Source: a virus
Virus record (IMG/VR): IMGVR_UViG_3300039307_000398
Span: 1 to 38,264 of that record
Length of the DNA stretch: 38,264 nt
Strand: one strand, 5' to 3'
In this document: in pieces, positions 7,547-15,409 of the stretch
Layout: every line of letters begins with the position of its first letter
Numbering within the stretch: position 1 is the stretch's first letter
The notes under the pieces: generated by a model
The model's database searches: none
What the model was told of the DNA's origin: nothing
The model's input: the letters and a program-made list of their open reading frames with translations, nothing else
Position numbers and translations under genes: made by a program

Positions 7547-8974
7547 TTAATTCCTTTTTTGGGGCTCTTCCGGGATCAGTAACGCAAAAAATGTCTCAGC
7601 AAGCAACTTTTCATATTGCCACATGAATTGCTCGACCTTCTCTTCAAGTGAGAGCCCCTCCTCGTTGAAAAGGCCGTACCAGTTGACTGCGTATTCAACG
7701 TGCATGGCTCCGTCCCGATCTACGAACCCTTTCGACGTTTCGCGATCCGGAAGGTGCGAGTCCTCGCTCAGAATCCGTGGTTCCTGCGCGCGCTCATAGG
7801 TACTACTTCGAACGACTGCCTTGTCCTGGAGCGAGAGACAAACGGAATATCCGAGCCACCAGTTACGATCCTTCCTGGAATGTTTTTCCCAGAAGAGCAT
7901 AAGCGCTGGCCGGATCTGCTCATGCATGTCCTCCATGAGAGTGACATAGAGATCTGATTGCCCGAGACGATCGAGAAGCTCCCGACGCTCCTTATACTGC
8001 TGAAGTCCACTTGCGAGGTCAGCGTTATTGATGATGTCAGAAACGTCGACCCCCATTTTTCCGTAGGAGTTTGTGTGATACTTGACATCGTGGCATAACC
8101 CGAGTATTTCGTTAGGGTTCGTTTCCTCCAGAATGCGCCTCAAAGGCTCGATTTCCCCATCAATCTCCATCAGGGCTTTCTGAACGCTCTTCTTGAGCGC
8201 GAATACCGAAGCCTTGATGGCTTCGTGGTCAGTGTTCAGATATGGGACCGTGAAGGCTGGATCAATCTCCTCGACGCTGATTTGTCGGTATCCAACATCG
8301 ACCATGTATCGAGCGAAGTCTCGGTAGCTCATCAACTCGACATCCAACTCGTCAGCAGCCAGTCTGTTCAGCACGGTCCCCCGGACAGCGGGATCGGGGA
8401 CTAGAACTTTGAGCAACTTGGCGATGTTGTTAAGGAGTGTGTTTCGCTGCCTAACAAGTGAAGCTGTCTCGTTTCCGATTGCTTTCCAGTATTCCGGGAA
8501 GTTTCTGTCCAGAAGATCAACGAGGCGGCTGACATCGATCGGTTCGCGTATGGCTTTGTCGAGTCTTTCGGCTTTCAGCGTGGCGTACACGCTTTCCAAG
8601 GCTGTGGGAAGGAAGTCACCACTTGCCACGACAATCACTTGATCGATATGCACCTCGCGCAGTTCATAGATGTGCTTATATGGTTCGTTGATTGCCTGCT
8701 TGATCTGATTAAGCACCGTGAAATAGCCGCTCGAACCGGATGCCGAACCCGTGATGTTGCCTTTCTTAACTACGACCGCAAGATACCTCGTCCTGCCGAA
8801 CTTCTCATCGAGCTCCTTGCAGACGATGTCTTTCCCTTTCTCCCCTGCGTGGTGATGGAGAATAGGGTCGTGAAACCCCAGCTTTGTCAGGAGAGGGATG
8901 AGGACTTCGCGGCGGAGAGCGTCTTCACTAAGGTCAAGCAGATGCTCGCGCTTCTCTCTGGCGGTCATGAGCAT
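7547..8974 (-). CDS. Mrr-like restriction endonuclease-domain protein
   Basis: 475 aa. The N-terminal 150 residues look like an Mrr-type restriction endonuclease domain: ALRREVLIPLLTKLGF, HHHAGEKGKDIVCKEL (candidate metal Asp), FGRTRYLAVVVKKGNITG and LNQIKQAINEPYKHIY, then a VIVVASGDF strand. In relatives I recall, the last catalytic motif is Q/E-x-K (for example QVKKG); here the first position is Val (V-V-K), so catalysis may be altered. The remaining 320 residues are mostly helical and unrecognised. Start 8974 or the Met two codons later; neither Shine-Dalgarno is strong. A palindrome (9008-9031) just upstream may regulate it. It follows the SMC-like ATPase gene on the same strand after 300 bp, so they may form one defence module. 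Confidence 0.65.
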   Translation of the reverse strand: MLMTAREKREHLLDLSEDALRREVLIPLLTKLGFHDPILHHHAGEKGKDIVCKELDEKFGRTRYLAVVVKKGNITGSASGSSGYFTVLNQIKQAINEPYKHIYELREVHIDQVIVVASGDFLPTALESVYATLKAERLDKAIREPIDVSRLVDLLDRNFPEYWKAIGNETASLVRQRNTLLNNIAKLLKVLVPDPAVRGTVLNRLAADELDVELMSYRDFARYMVDVGYRQISVEEIDPAFTVPYLNTDHEAIKASVFALKKSVQKALMEIDGEIEPLRRILEETNPNEILGLCHDVKYHTNSYGKMGVDVSDIINNADLASGLQQYKERRELLDRLGQSDLYVTLMEDMHEQIRPALMLFWEKHSRKDRNWWLGYSVCLSLQDKAVVRSSTYERAQEPRILSEDSHLPDRETSKGFVDRDGAMHVEYAVNWYGLFNEEGLSLEEKVEQFMWQYEKLLAETFFALLIPEEPQKRN

Positions 8975-9274
8975 AGCCTATTGTCCCCACTTAAAGGTTC
9001 TAGATAACTGGATAGGCCTGGGCTTATCCAGGTATACAGCGACAGACCAGTCTCTCGGAAGTGGCCGTTGCGCGCACCACGCTGGCCCCCGCTGAAGGTC
9101 AAAGGCAAACCGCAACCCCAAGCCATCATAAGGATCGCGAAGACCGCGCATGACAAAGGCTCACTCCGAAGGTGCCGCCTCGAACTCAGCACGCACGCAG
9201 CGGCGGATGCGAGCCTCAAATCCTACTTTGACCGCTTCGGCGCCTTGCCGACGTGGGTTGGCAAAGCTGACCGC
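8975..9274. other. Spacer between SMC-like and nuclease genes
   Basis: About 300 bp without a supported ORF. It holds the palindrome at 9008-9031 near the nuclease start. The spacing suggests the nuclease has its own promoter, though none with good consensus is seen. Confidence 0.35.
9008..9031. promoter_or_regulatory. 24-bp palindrome upstream of the nuclease gene
   Basis: CTGGATAGGCC and GGCTTATCCAG pair over 11 positions (one G-T) around a 2-nt centre. It lies about 34 nt before the nuclease start and has no following T-run on either strand, so an operator is more likely than a terminator. Confidence 0.45.
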
Positions 9275-11719
9275 TCAGAATCCGAGGACCGGCTTGTATT
9301 TGGTGAGGATTTCGCTCATCGCGATGTAGTGCGAATTTAGCTGGGCGCTGTTTGCCACGCTACGCGGCATCCTCTCGTCCGGGTGCAGGTGCTTGCTCGT
9401 AAAGTTGCACGTGTCCTCAAGCTTCGCCTCGTCGTTGATATCGAAGCTCTTGCAGGACTTCAGCAGCGACCTGATCTCGCCCCAGCTCTTGCCCTCGTAT
9501 TTCCTTGAGATGGGGTTGCCCGTATCGGCCTTGTACAGCTCCTTGACGAATTGCTCCACAAACATCCGCAGGTTCAGTGTTGCGGTCTTCCGGTATTCCT
9601 CGTTCGTCGCGTCCTTGTGTGTCCTGACCATCTCGAGCAGACGACCGAGGCCTGGCCCCTTCCACTCGATTGCCGGCCCAGAACGCGAGTACTGGCTCAT
9701 CTTATAGAGGGCAGCCCCGCGCCTCCGATAGAGCGCCTCGACATCGCCTGCAAGCAGCTGCATGTGCGTGAGTAGGATGATGTGGAAGCCGTCGTCAAGA
9801 AGCTTCTCGATCACCTGTTTCTTGAACGCCTCAGTGTGTTCGTCATCCATTGACTGCACTGGGTCATCAATCAGCAGCGTATTGAACGGTGTCCCCTTCC
9901 TCGTTGCGCATGCGAGGTAGATGGCCAGCCCCACACAGTTGAGCTGGCTCATGCTTAAATTCGGTGCCGCGAACATTGTCTTCGCGTACGTCCTTGCGCG
10001 CAGTTCCAGGTTATCCGTGCCAGGCACCATGCCATCATAGGCGACATCCGAGATCGGATTGAGCATCGCATACCAATTCTTGATTTCCTTGTCACGTGTT
10101 GCAAGAACCTGCTTCTGCTTTCTTTCGGTGAAGGTACGAATGTCGCCGACAAGATCTGTGAAGCTCCGCTCCACATCGCGGCACACCTGCGCGATCCGGA
10201 CATCCTTCCACTGCTCAAGTGCCGCGATGGTGCGCTCGACCTTCTTGACGTCAGCGGATGATGCGAGACCCGCCTTTATCGCGGGGTCAAGAACGCTGTA
10301 GTTTGCCGCGTATCCGTTGATGAATGCGGGCAGTACGCTGATTTCCGCCTTGTATCGTCCGACCACCTGCGCCAAGTCGTCCGAGCTCTTGGGCAATTCT
10401 CCCGATGACAGCACTCCCTCGATCGCCGTCTGCAAGTTTTTCAGGACCTCGATTGATTCGCCGCATATTACCAGCTGGTCCCCGAGCGCCTTGTTCGATT
10501 CAAGGAACGCCTCAGCAGCTCCGGCCGCAATGTCGCGAATCTTCCGCACCTCGGCATCGTCCGGCTGGTTCGGCACAACTTTCTTCTGCTCGGCGACCTG
10601 CGCCACAAGATCGGTCGTCAGGCCGCGTACTTCTGCAAGTGCCTTTTGGATGGCTGCGAGGCCTTCAGGAGTCTCTGCAAGCGCCTCTCTGAGCGCCGCG
10701 ATTCGCTGCGGAGTCAGGCTGTCAGCCGCACAGAACGGGCAGTGTTCCGGATGTACACTGTCAAGAAGGCGAAGCCCGAGGTGGTAGAACTGTCTGCGTT
10801 GCGGCTCGTGCTCGCGCTGAGAGCCTTGCTGCTCCGCCGCTGCGGCGGCAAGATGTTCGCGGATTTTCGAAACGCGCGCATCGAGGCGGGAAAGCAGCTT
10901 CACCACAGGCGCTTCAGCGGGCGAGCTGATCACCGCTGCGGAAAGCCGGCCCCAGTCAAGTTGCGCCCGCTCCTTCGAGGATTTGACGGTTTTGAGCGCC
11001 TGCAGCAGGTCGGCATAGCCTGGCGAGACGAGCCCCTGCGCAACCTGCCCAAGGTGCTGCTTGGCTGCCGCCAGCCTTCCTGATTCAATGAGAGTGACAA
11101 CAGGAACGAGCACAGGCTCCTGGCGCATGTCTGCTACAAGGAGTGTGCGCCGGCTCTGCGCCTGGACGGCACGCTGAGGCAGCCGCTTGGAGAACTCGGT
11201 CTTCGCTGCCTCCACGGCAGTACGCAACGCAATCAGCGGCTCTAGCCCCATCATAGCTGAGAGCACTTCATACCGCGCCTTGGGCTTCATGAAGATGAAG
11301 TCCTGCAGCGTGTGCTGGAGAATCAACGGCCTATCGTGGAGGTGGTCAATGCCGAACTCTTTCAAGTCTTGAACTACCGATCCGTCAACCTTGAGCACCG
11401 AGGTTTCGTCCGTCTTGAGCTCGCGCAGGATCTTGCGCGCCTTCCCGGCTCGATCGTCGAGCTCCGCCTCGACGTAAGGGGGCGCGGAGCCGATGTAGTG
11501 CGCGTTCTTGTAGCAACCGCTGTATTCGCGCTTGCTCAGGTCGTCACCTTTGGTCCTCTTGAGCGTCCGTCCGTACAGCAACCACTCCACTGCCTCCCCG
11601 ATCGAGGTTTTGCCGCTCCCGTTAGGACCCTCGAAGATGACCATTGTGTCGGAAAGGTCGAGGGTCTGCGCGTCGTTGAAGCCGCGGAAGCCGCAAATAC
11701 TAAGACTTTTCAATCGCAT
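9275..11719 (-). CDS. Rad50/SMC-like ABC ATPase
   Basis: 814 aa. Walker A GPNGSGKTS (31-39), long alpha-helical arms, a zinc-hook-like CPFC (327-330), a signature-like segment NLSMSQLNCVGLAIYLA, Walker B LLIDDPVQSMDD (about 615-626) and an H-loop LLTH (about 648-651). This is the full set of an SMC/RecN/Rad50-type ATPase that senses or processes DNA. About 160 residues follow the H-loop as an extra helical domain (LRMFVEQFVKELYK ... FTSKHLHP), as in several anti-phage ATPases; its activity is unknown. The ATG at 11719 overlaps the 54-aa ORF by 20 nt. A defence role (Lamassu, ABC-3C or RloC-type logic) is inferred from architecture and context only. Confidence 0.85.
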   Translation of the reverse strand: MRLKSLSICGFRGFNDAQTLDLSDTMVIFEGPNGSGKTSIGEAVEWLLYGRTLKRTKGDDLSKREYSGCYKNAHYIGSAPPYVEAELDDRAGKARKILRELKTDETSVLKVDGSVVQDLKEFGIDHLHDRPLILQHTLQDFIFMKPKARYEVLSAMMGLEPLIALRTAVEAAKTEFSKRLPQRAVQAQSRRTLLVADMRQEPVLVPVVTLIESGRLAAAKQHLGQVAQGLVSPGYADLLQALKTVKSSKERAQLDWGRLSAAVISSPAEAPVVKLLSRLDARVSKIREHLAAAAAEQQGSQREHEPQRRQFYHLGLRLLDSVHPEHCPFCAADSLTPQRIAALREALAETPEGLAAIQKALAEVRGLTTDLVAQVAEQKKVVPNQPDDAEVRKIRDIAAGAAEAFLESNKALGDQLVICGESIEVLKNLQTAIEGVLSSGELPKSSDDLAQVVGRYKAEISVLPAFINGYAANYSVLDPAIKAGLASSADVKKVERTIAALEQWKDVRIAQVCRDVERSFTDLVGDIRTFTERKQKQVLATRDKEIKNWYAMLNPISDVAYDGMVPGTDNLELRARTYAKTMFAAPNLSMSQLNCVGLAIYLACATRKGTPFNTLLIDDPVQSMDDEHTEAFKKQVIEKLLDDGFHIILLTHMQLLAGDVEALYRRRGAALYKMSQYSRSGPAIEWKGPGLGRLLEMVRTHKDATNEEYRKTATLNLRMFVEQFVKELYKADTGNPISRKYEGKSWGEIRSLLKSCKSFDINDEAKLEDTCNFTSKHLHPDERMPRSVANSAQLNSHYIAMSEILTKYKPVLGF

Positions 11720-11864
11720 CGGTCTCTTCCGATAGGATTTCGAGTGCCTTCGTAGCGATTGCCTCTGCTGTTGGGACTTTCATGTAGGCGTCCGTGAGCG
11801 CTCCGCGCCACTTGTCTTCCACCTCGCCGCGCATCTCGTGGATCAGGTCTTCTTCTGCATTCAT
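11700..11864 (-). CDS. Small partner protein upstream of SMC-like ATPase
   Basis: 54 aa, highly charged and helical (MNAEEDLIHEMRGEVEDKW ... EILSEETDAIEKS). It overlaps the ATPase start by 20 nt, so translation is probably coupled and the product may be a small subunit. A TTG-started extension to 11933 is possible, but ATG 11864 is preferred. I do not recognise a family. Multi-gene SMC-type defence systems often carry a small extra component, which makes this worth annotating. Confidence 0.55.
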   Translation of the reverse strand: MNAEEDLIHEMRGEVEDKWRGALTDAYMKVPTAEAIATKALEILSEETDAIEKS

Positions 11865-12271
11865 GGCTCGACCATCACCCCTATTGACGCGGGTAGGAAG
11901 GACAGGCACATTCCCCAGCAACGTCCGCGTCAAGGCGCCGCTCGTCTGCCCTCCTCCCGTTGCGAACAGGTTCGTAAAAGAGGGATCGTGTTAGCCCTCC
12001 GGCTTCTCTATATCCCAGCTGTGAATTGCTGTGGCCGGATTTTACACCAGGGAAGGGATGCCGGTGAAAACAAATCCCCATCCCGACAGGTTCATCCCGG
12101 CCCCTTGCCCATCTCTGTAACGACGGCAGGCAATTTCTCCCGTTCGTTTAAACACCTTCCGGTTTCGCGTCCAATTGACAGCGTTCCACTTGGCTGCATA
12201 ATCGGCAGATCGGAGATGCGAGGGGGGGGAGCACGCAGTAGTCCATTCGGCGAGCCACGCACCCTTGACGT
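11865..12271. other. Intergenic stretch between cyclase and SMC module
   Basis: About 400 bp with no ORF supported by a Shine-Dalgarno or domain. A weak promoter for the SMC module may be present near TTGACG (minus strand, 11928-11933), without a convincing -10. A run of seven or eight G lies near 12223-12230. Confidence 0.3.
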
Positions 12272-13180
12272 TTATCTGCGCCGACGCGGTAGAGTCCGAC
12301 GGCGCAAATCTGCCAAAGGAGCTTCTCCCTGAGCCGTCCGCATTCGATTTATGGCTTCTGCAGTAGCCTGATAGTGTTCCCTGGCGGAATCTGGTGCAAC
12401 TGCCCACATGTCCTGCAGCGCGTGCCAGGCGGCGCGTTCCTTTGTGGTTGCCAAATCCCAGTAATCGAGCTCGTACCGTACACCGGCTTTGTTAGCGAGC
12501 TCTGAGTTCGAGCACTCAAGCGTTCTAATAGGACAGATGCCGATTGGCGGAGAGGCGGGATTGTGGGTGCCGTCAGCAACTAGCGACTCAACTGAGGGAT
12601 GAACGAGAATCCGCATGCCCTTGATGCCACATTTTTCTGCCTGGTAGGCCCGCACTACGGCGGCACCTAAGAACTGCGACGCGTGGACGTCGCTGTCAGC
12701 CGAGACATCAGAACGAAACCTGAGCGCGGCGAATGATCCAAAGGCGATACCCATGCGCACTGGAACGTTCTGAGAAAGCAAGGACTGGGCTAGGTCGACG
12801 GCAAAGCTTGTTGCTTCAAAAAGATACGTGGTTGCGAAGAATACCGAATCGGAGAAAGTGACGGCCGTCAATGGGTGCCTACTATTTGCACTCGCAATTG
12901 CCCACTCGATGGAAAGGTGAAAGCTCGAAAAAGCCTTGGTCAAAGGGTTCTTGGATATGCGTACAATGTCGTCAATCTTTAGCGGGAGCCCCCGACCGCG
13001 GGCATGCAGCATCCGAAGGTCAATCGGGTTTGCCTCCGTCAACGCCGCAAAACCAAGCATGTCGGCAAATACAACGACGCGGTTTGAGCTCAGGGGGCTA
13101 GTCTTTGGCTGATTGCGCTGGGGTATCGTTGTCTGCTGACACCGTGACGACACGTTTCGTAACGGGTCTGGCGATTCCAT
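12272..13180 (-). CDS. Class III-type nucleotide cyclase domain protein (Pycsar PycC-like)
   Basis: 302 aa. The cyclase homology domain begins RVVVFADMLGFAALTEA (metal Asp about 40) and continues with VTFSDSVFFAT (second metal Asp about 111) and PVRMGIAFGSFAALRF. This is the beta-alpha-beta core of class III cyclases, and the FSDS form is shared, as I recall, with Pycsar pyrimidine cyclases. The spacing between the two Asp is longer than in housekeeping cyclases. No transmembrane or sensor domain is attached. A Pycsar cyclase normally sits beside an effector (TM or TIR protein); none is visible within 1 kb, so it may be orphan or serve the adjacent SMC module. ATG 13180 is chosen, with CGGAG 10 nt upstream. 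Confidence 0.65.
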   Translation of the reverse strand: MESPDPLRNVSSRCQQTTIPQRNQPKTSPLSSNRVVVFADMLGFAALTEANPIDLRMLHARGRGLPLKIDDIVRISKNPLTKAFSSFHLSIEWAIASANSRHPLTAVTFSDSVFFATTYLFEATSFAVDLAQSLLSQNVPVRMGIAFGSFAALRFRSDVSADSDVHASQFLGAAVVRAYQAEKCGIKGMRILVHPSVESLVADGTHNPASPPIGICPIRTLECSNSELANKAGVRYELDYWDLATTKERAAWHALQDMWAVAPDSAREHYQATAEAINRMRTAQGEAPLADLRRRTLPRRRR

Positions 13181-13386
13181 GATGATCAAACTCCGACAAT
13201 ACGACCGAGTGCAAACATTTGATGGTTAAGAATTCATACGACTCGAAATTCGAACGATCGGATATCGCGAGAGAATACCAAAGATTGGATTACCGCGAAA
13301 CCACTAGTCTTCTCATGAAGTAAATACGCGCTATTCGCGTGAAATCCCCGACATGCCCTCGAAGTTGCGCTCTGCGAGGTGAATTG

Positions 13387-13414
13387 AGGGCCACCAGCTG
13401 GAACTGGCGGCCCT
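13387..13414 (-). terminator. Hairpin at the end of the late operon
   Basis: AGGGCC-x-CCAG / CTGG-x-GGCCCT, 10 paired positions with one mismatch, 8 nt after the stop of the last late gene. Only a weak T-rich tail follows. Probable late-operon terminator protecting the cyclase region. Confidence 0.55.
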
Positions 13415-13421
13415 TGCCGTT

Positions 13422-13745
13422 CTAAGGACTGATCTTCACCTTGACCTTTCCGGGTGGGCTCAGGGTCGAGACCGTAACCGGCACCTGCGATCCATCCAGG
13501 GCCGCGCCTACCACGTTAGACACGCCGCTTACCGGAGCGTTCACGGTGGCGAATCTCCCCTGGAAGATGGCTTGATTCAGGCCGAAGATGATGACCCGAA
13601 TCTTTCCGTTGACCGGCGCCTGCGCGATCTGTTTCTGAACGCTGTCAACCAACGTGACGGCACCTGTAGTGTCCAGATCGAATTGCAGGCTTGCCACCGG
13701 CTTGTCGACATACAGGAATACCATCATAAGAAACACCGCCTTCAC
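13422..13745 (-). CDS. Cohesin-like domain protein
   Basis: 107 aa beta-strand-rich protein. It carries the core of a cohesin/carbohydrate-binding-type fold: VASLQFDLDTTGAVTLVDSV, then GKIRVIIFGLNQAIFQG, and VSNVVGAALDGSQVPVTVS near the end. These are the conserved strands I recall from secreted bacterial cohesin domains. The first strand is shortened and there is no clear signal peptide. The GTG at 13745 overlaps the preceding stop (GTGA), so it is coupled to the FN3 gene. Its neighbour two genes upstream carries a dockerin, the natural partner of cohesin. It is the last gene of the late operon. Cohesin assignment is from motifs; a structural model would decide it. Confidence 0.55.
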   Translation of the reverse strand: MKAVFLMMVFLYVDKPVASLQFDLDTTGAVTLVDSVQKQIAQAPVNGKIRVIIFGLNQAIFQGRFATVNAPVSGVSNVVGAALDGSQVPVTVSTLSPPGKVKVKISP

Positions 13746-14014
13746 TGGGCCACCGATACATTGACTACGATGGAAATGGACAAGCCACCCACCTTGGAGC
13801 ACGGCGCCGGCGTTTTCACCGGATCGGACTGCGGACCCTCTCCCCACACATTCACGGCCGACACCGCGAAGGCATGAGCGTCCGGCGAGATTTCTAGCTC
13901 GAATTTGGGCTCCTGCGTGTTTCCCACCTGCGCCCCGTCCATGTAGACATTGTATCCCGTGACCTGCTCCTCCGGTGGGTTCACCGGCCAGTTGAGTTGC
14001 GCTTTTGTAGCCAT
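13742..14014 (-). CDS. Fibronectin type III domain protein
   Basis: 90 aa, essentially a single FN3-like domain: LNWPVNPPEEQVTGYNVYMDG, FELEISPDAHAFAVSAVNVWGEGPQSDPV, then a short hydrophobic tail. FN3 domains are common on phage tail and surface proteins, where they bind glycans or other proteins. AAAGGAG lies 4 nt before ATG 14014; a GTG one codon earlier is possible. No signal peptide. It sits between the dockerin gene and the cohesin-like gene and is coupled to the latter. Confidence 0.65.
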   Translation of the reverse strand: MATKAQLNWPVNPPEEQVTGYNVYMDGAQVGNTQEPKFELEISPDAHAFAVSAVNVWGEGPQSDPVKTPAPCSKVGGLSISIVVNVSVAQ

Positions 14015-14035
14015 CACACTCCTTTGTTGTTATTG

Positions 14036-14536
14036 TTACTTACACCCCGTGACCCCGAGGATCACGGAAACCAGGGCCTGCACGTCGAGCACGTTTACCG
14101 CTCCATCACCATTGATGTCGCCACTTACCCCTGTGGGCAGTGACTTCATGCCTAGGATTGCGCTAATGAGTGCCTGCAGGTCCATTATGTTCACAGCGCC
14201 GTCAAGGTTCAGATCGCACCTCGACGGAGCCATGACAGTCGTAGAAACCTCATTCGAGAAGCCGCTCTCCAGGCCGGCGGTGTTATAGGCGGTCACCGCA
14301 AAGTAGTAAGTGCCTGGCGCCAGGCCGGTCGCGATATACGTGGTCTGTTTTCCGAGAACAATCGGCGCACCGTAGACTCCTGATTCTCTGCCGTAGTAAA
14401 CCTTGTAGCCGGCCAGATCTGATTCGCTATTTGGATCCCAGACCAGAGTCACATCGGCCGCCAATAACGGCGAGGTTGTCAGCAACGCCAGTAGGACCAA
14501 TGATGCCGTCCTGCGCACGACTCCTTCAGTTGGCAT
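14036..14536 (-). CDS. Secreted FN3-dockerin protein
   Basis: 166 aa. A signal peptide is evident: RR then TASLVLLALLTTSPLLA, cleavage expected near residue 26-27. Residues 28-105 form an FN3 domain (VTLVWDPNSESDLAGYKVYYG ... TYYFAVTAYNTAGLESGFSNE). Residues 107-166 are a type I dockerin with two intact calcium loops: D108-N110-D112-G113-D119 and D140-N142-D144-G145-D151, each followed by a QAL(I/V)S helix; C107 and C165 could clasp the ends. Dockerins bind cohesins tightly and need calcium, so this protein should fold outside the cytoplasm. It starts 11 nt inside the metallophosphoesterase gene. Highly unusual cargo for a phage late operon. Confidence 0.85.
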   Translation of the reverse strand: MPTEGVVRRTASLVLLALLTTSPLLAADVTLVWDPNSESDLAGYKVYYGRESGVYGAPIVLGKQTTYIATGLAPGTYYFAVTAYNTAGLESGFSNEVSTTVMAPSRCDLNLDGAVNIMDLQALISAILGMKSLPTGVSGDINGDGAVNVLDVQALVSVILGVTGCK

Positions 14537-15320
14537 AGAAAGTCCCGTTGAAGAACGCCTTCAATGTGGCTTGGCCGCCTTTGACGATCTCGACAATCGG
14601 GTGTTGTTCGACCGAAAAGCAGTCGCTTTTCTTATCCTTGTAGACAATCGAGAACCCAAGCTGCCAGTTCGGGTGGTCGACGTAGGCGGGATTCCGGTCG
14701 CAGAGGCAGAAATTCTCGTAGGCCACTACGTCCCGGTCCCACAACCGCTTGAAACTTGAGCCGCCCCGGTGCGTGTGGTTCTGGATCAAGCTGATGCCCT
14801 TACTGTCCAGCAGGTTCTTTGCCGTGTACCCGCTGTGCTTTGACACGGCGTCAAAGTGTCCGATCAACAGCTTGCCCCATTGCCAGCTCGTCTCTTTGTT
14901 GCCGGAGTAAACGCACTCGATCCTGTTCTCCTCGAGCTCCAGCTGTTCTTGCAGCGTCATTCCCTTCAGCCCGTGCAGCTCGCGCGCGTTGTTGGCGATA
15001 AACACCGCCCACCTGTGCTCGTGGTTCCCGAACACATAAACGATGCGCGCCCTTTGAAACCGCTTGCGCAGGCGCACCAGGAAATCCCGTGTGAGTTTCA
15101 ACTCGGAGACGAGTTTGCCCTTTTCCCGGAACGCCGGGTTTTTGTCAAACTTGGATGCTTCCCAGCAATCGCTAGCATCACCATTAATCACGATCAGGTT
15201 TGGGGCCAGTTCATCTGCGATCCCCAGCGCGACCTCAATGGCCCGGTCGTTCTGCCAAGGGAAGTGAAGATCTCCAAGAATGAAGGCGGTCTCGTAATCG
15301 GCAGACGTATGGCGTCTAAT
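14526..15320 (-). CDS. Calcineurin-like metallophosphoesterase, probable ATT start
   Basis: The fold is a two-metal phosphoesterase: GDLH (D17, H19), INGDASD (D48), GNHEHR (N99-H102), LLIGHFD and IQNHTHRG. The first motif lies upstream of the first conventional start (GTG at 15191), so that start would remove an essential metal ligand. The frame stays open upstream but has no ATG, GTG or TTG; the best candidate is ATT at 15318-15320, preceded by AAAGGGGG at a 6-nt spacing. This gives 264 aa with all motifs. A start lost through sequencing error is the alternative. Role in the phage is unknown; nucleic acid or nucleotide phosphate cleavage is possible. The end overlaps the dockerin gene. Confidence 0.7.
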   Translation of the reverse strand: MRRHTSADYETAFILGDLHFPWQNDRAIEVALGIADELAPNLIVINGDASDCWEASKFDKNPAFREKGKLVSELKLTRDFLVRLRKRFQRARIVYVFGNHEHRWAVFIANNARELHGLKGMTLQEQLELEENRIECVYSGNKETSWQWGKLLIGHFDAVSKHSGYTAKNLLDSKGISLIQNHTHRGGSSFKRLWDRDVVAYENFCLCDRNPAYVDHPNWQLGFSIVYKDKKSDCFSVEQHPIVEIVKGGQATLKAFFNGTFYAN

Positions 15321-15351
15321 GAGGCACCCCCTTTGACGTGTTGGAAGGCTT

Positions 15352-15380
15352 GGCGAGGGCAGTGGGGAAGTGCCCTCGCC
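15352..15380 (-). terminator. Intercistronic hairpin, 10-bp perfect stem
   Basis: GGCGAGGGCA / TGCCCTCGCC with a 9-nt loop, in the gap between the membrane protein gene and the metallophosphoesterase. No T-run follows, so it may be an RNA-stability or attenuation hairpin instead of a strict terminator. Confidence 0.5.
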
Positions 15381-15409
15381 GTTTCTAATGGAGGACCACG
15401 CTGCCGGCC

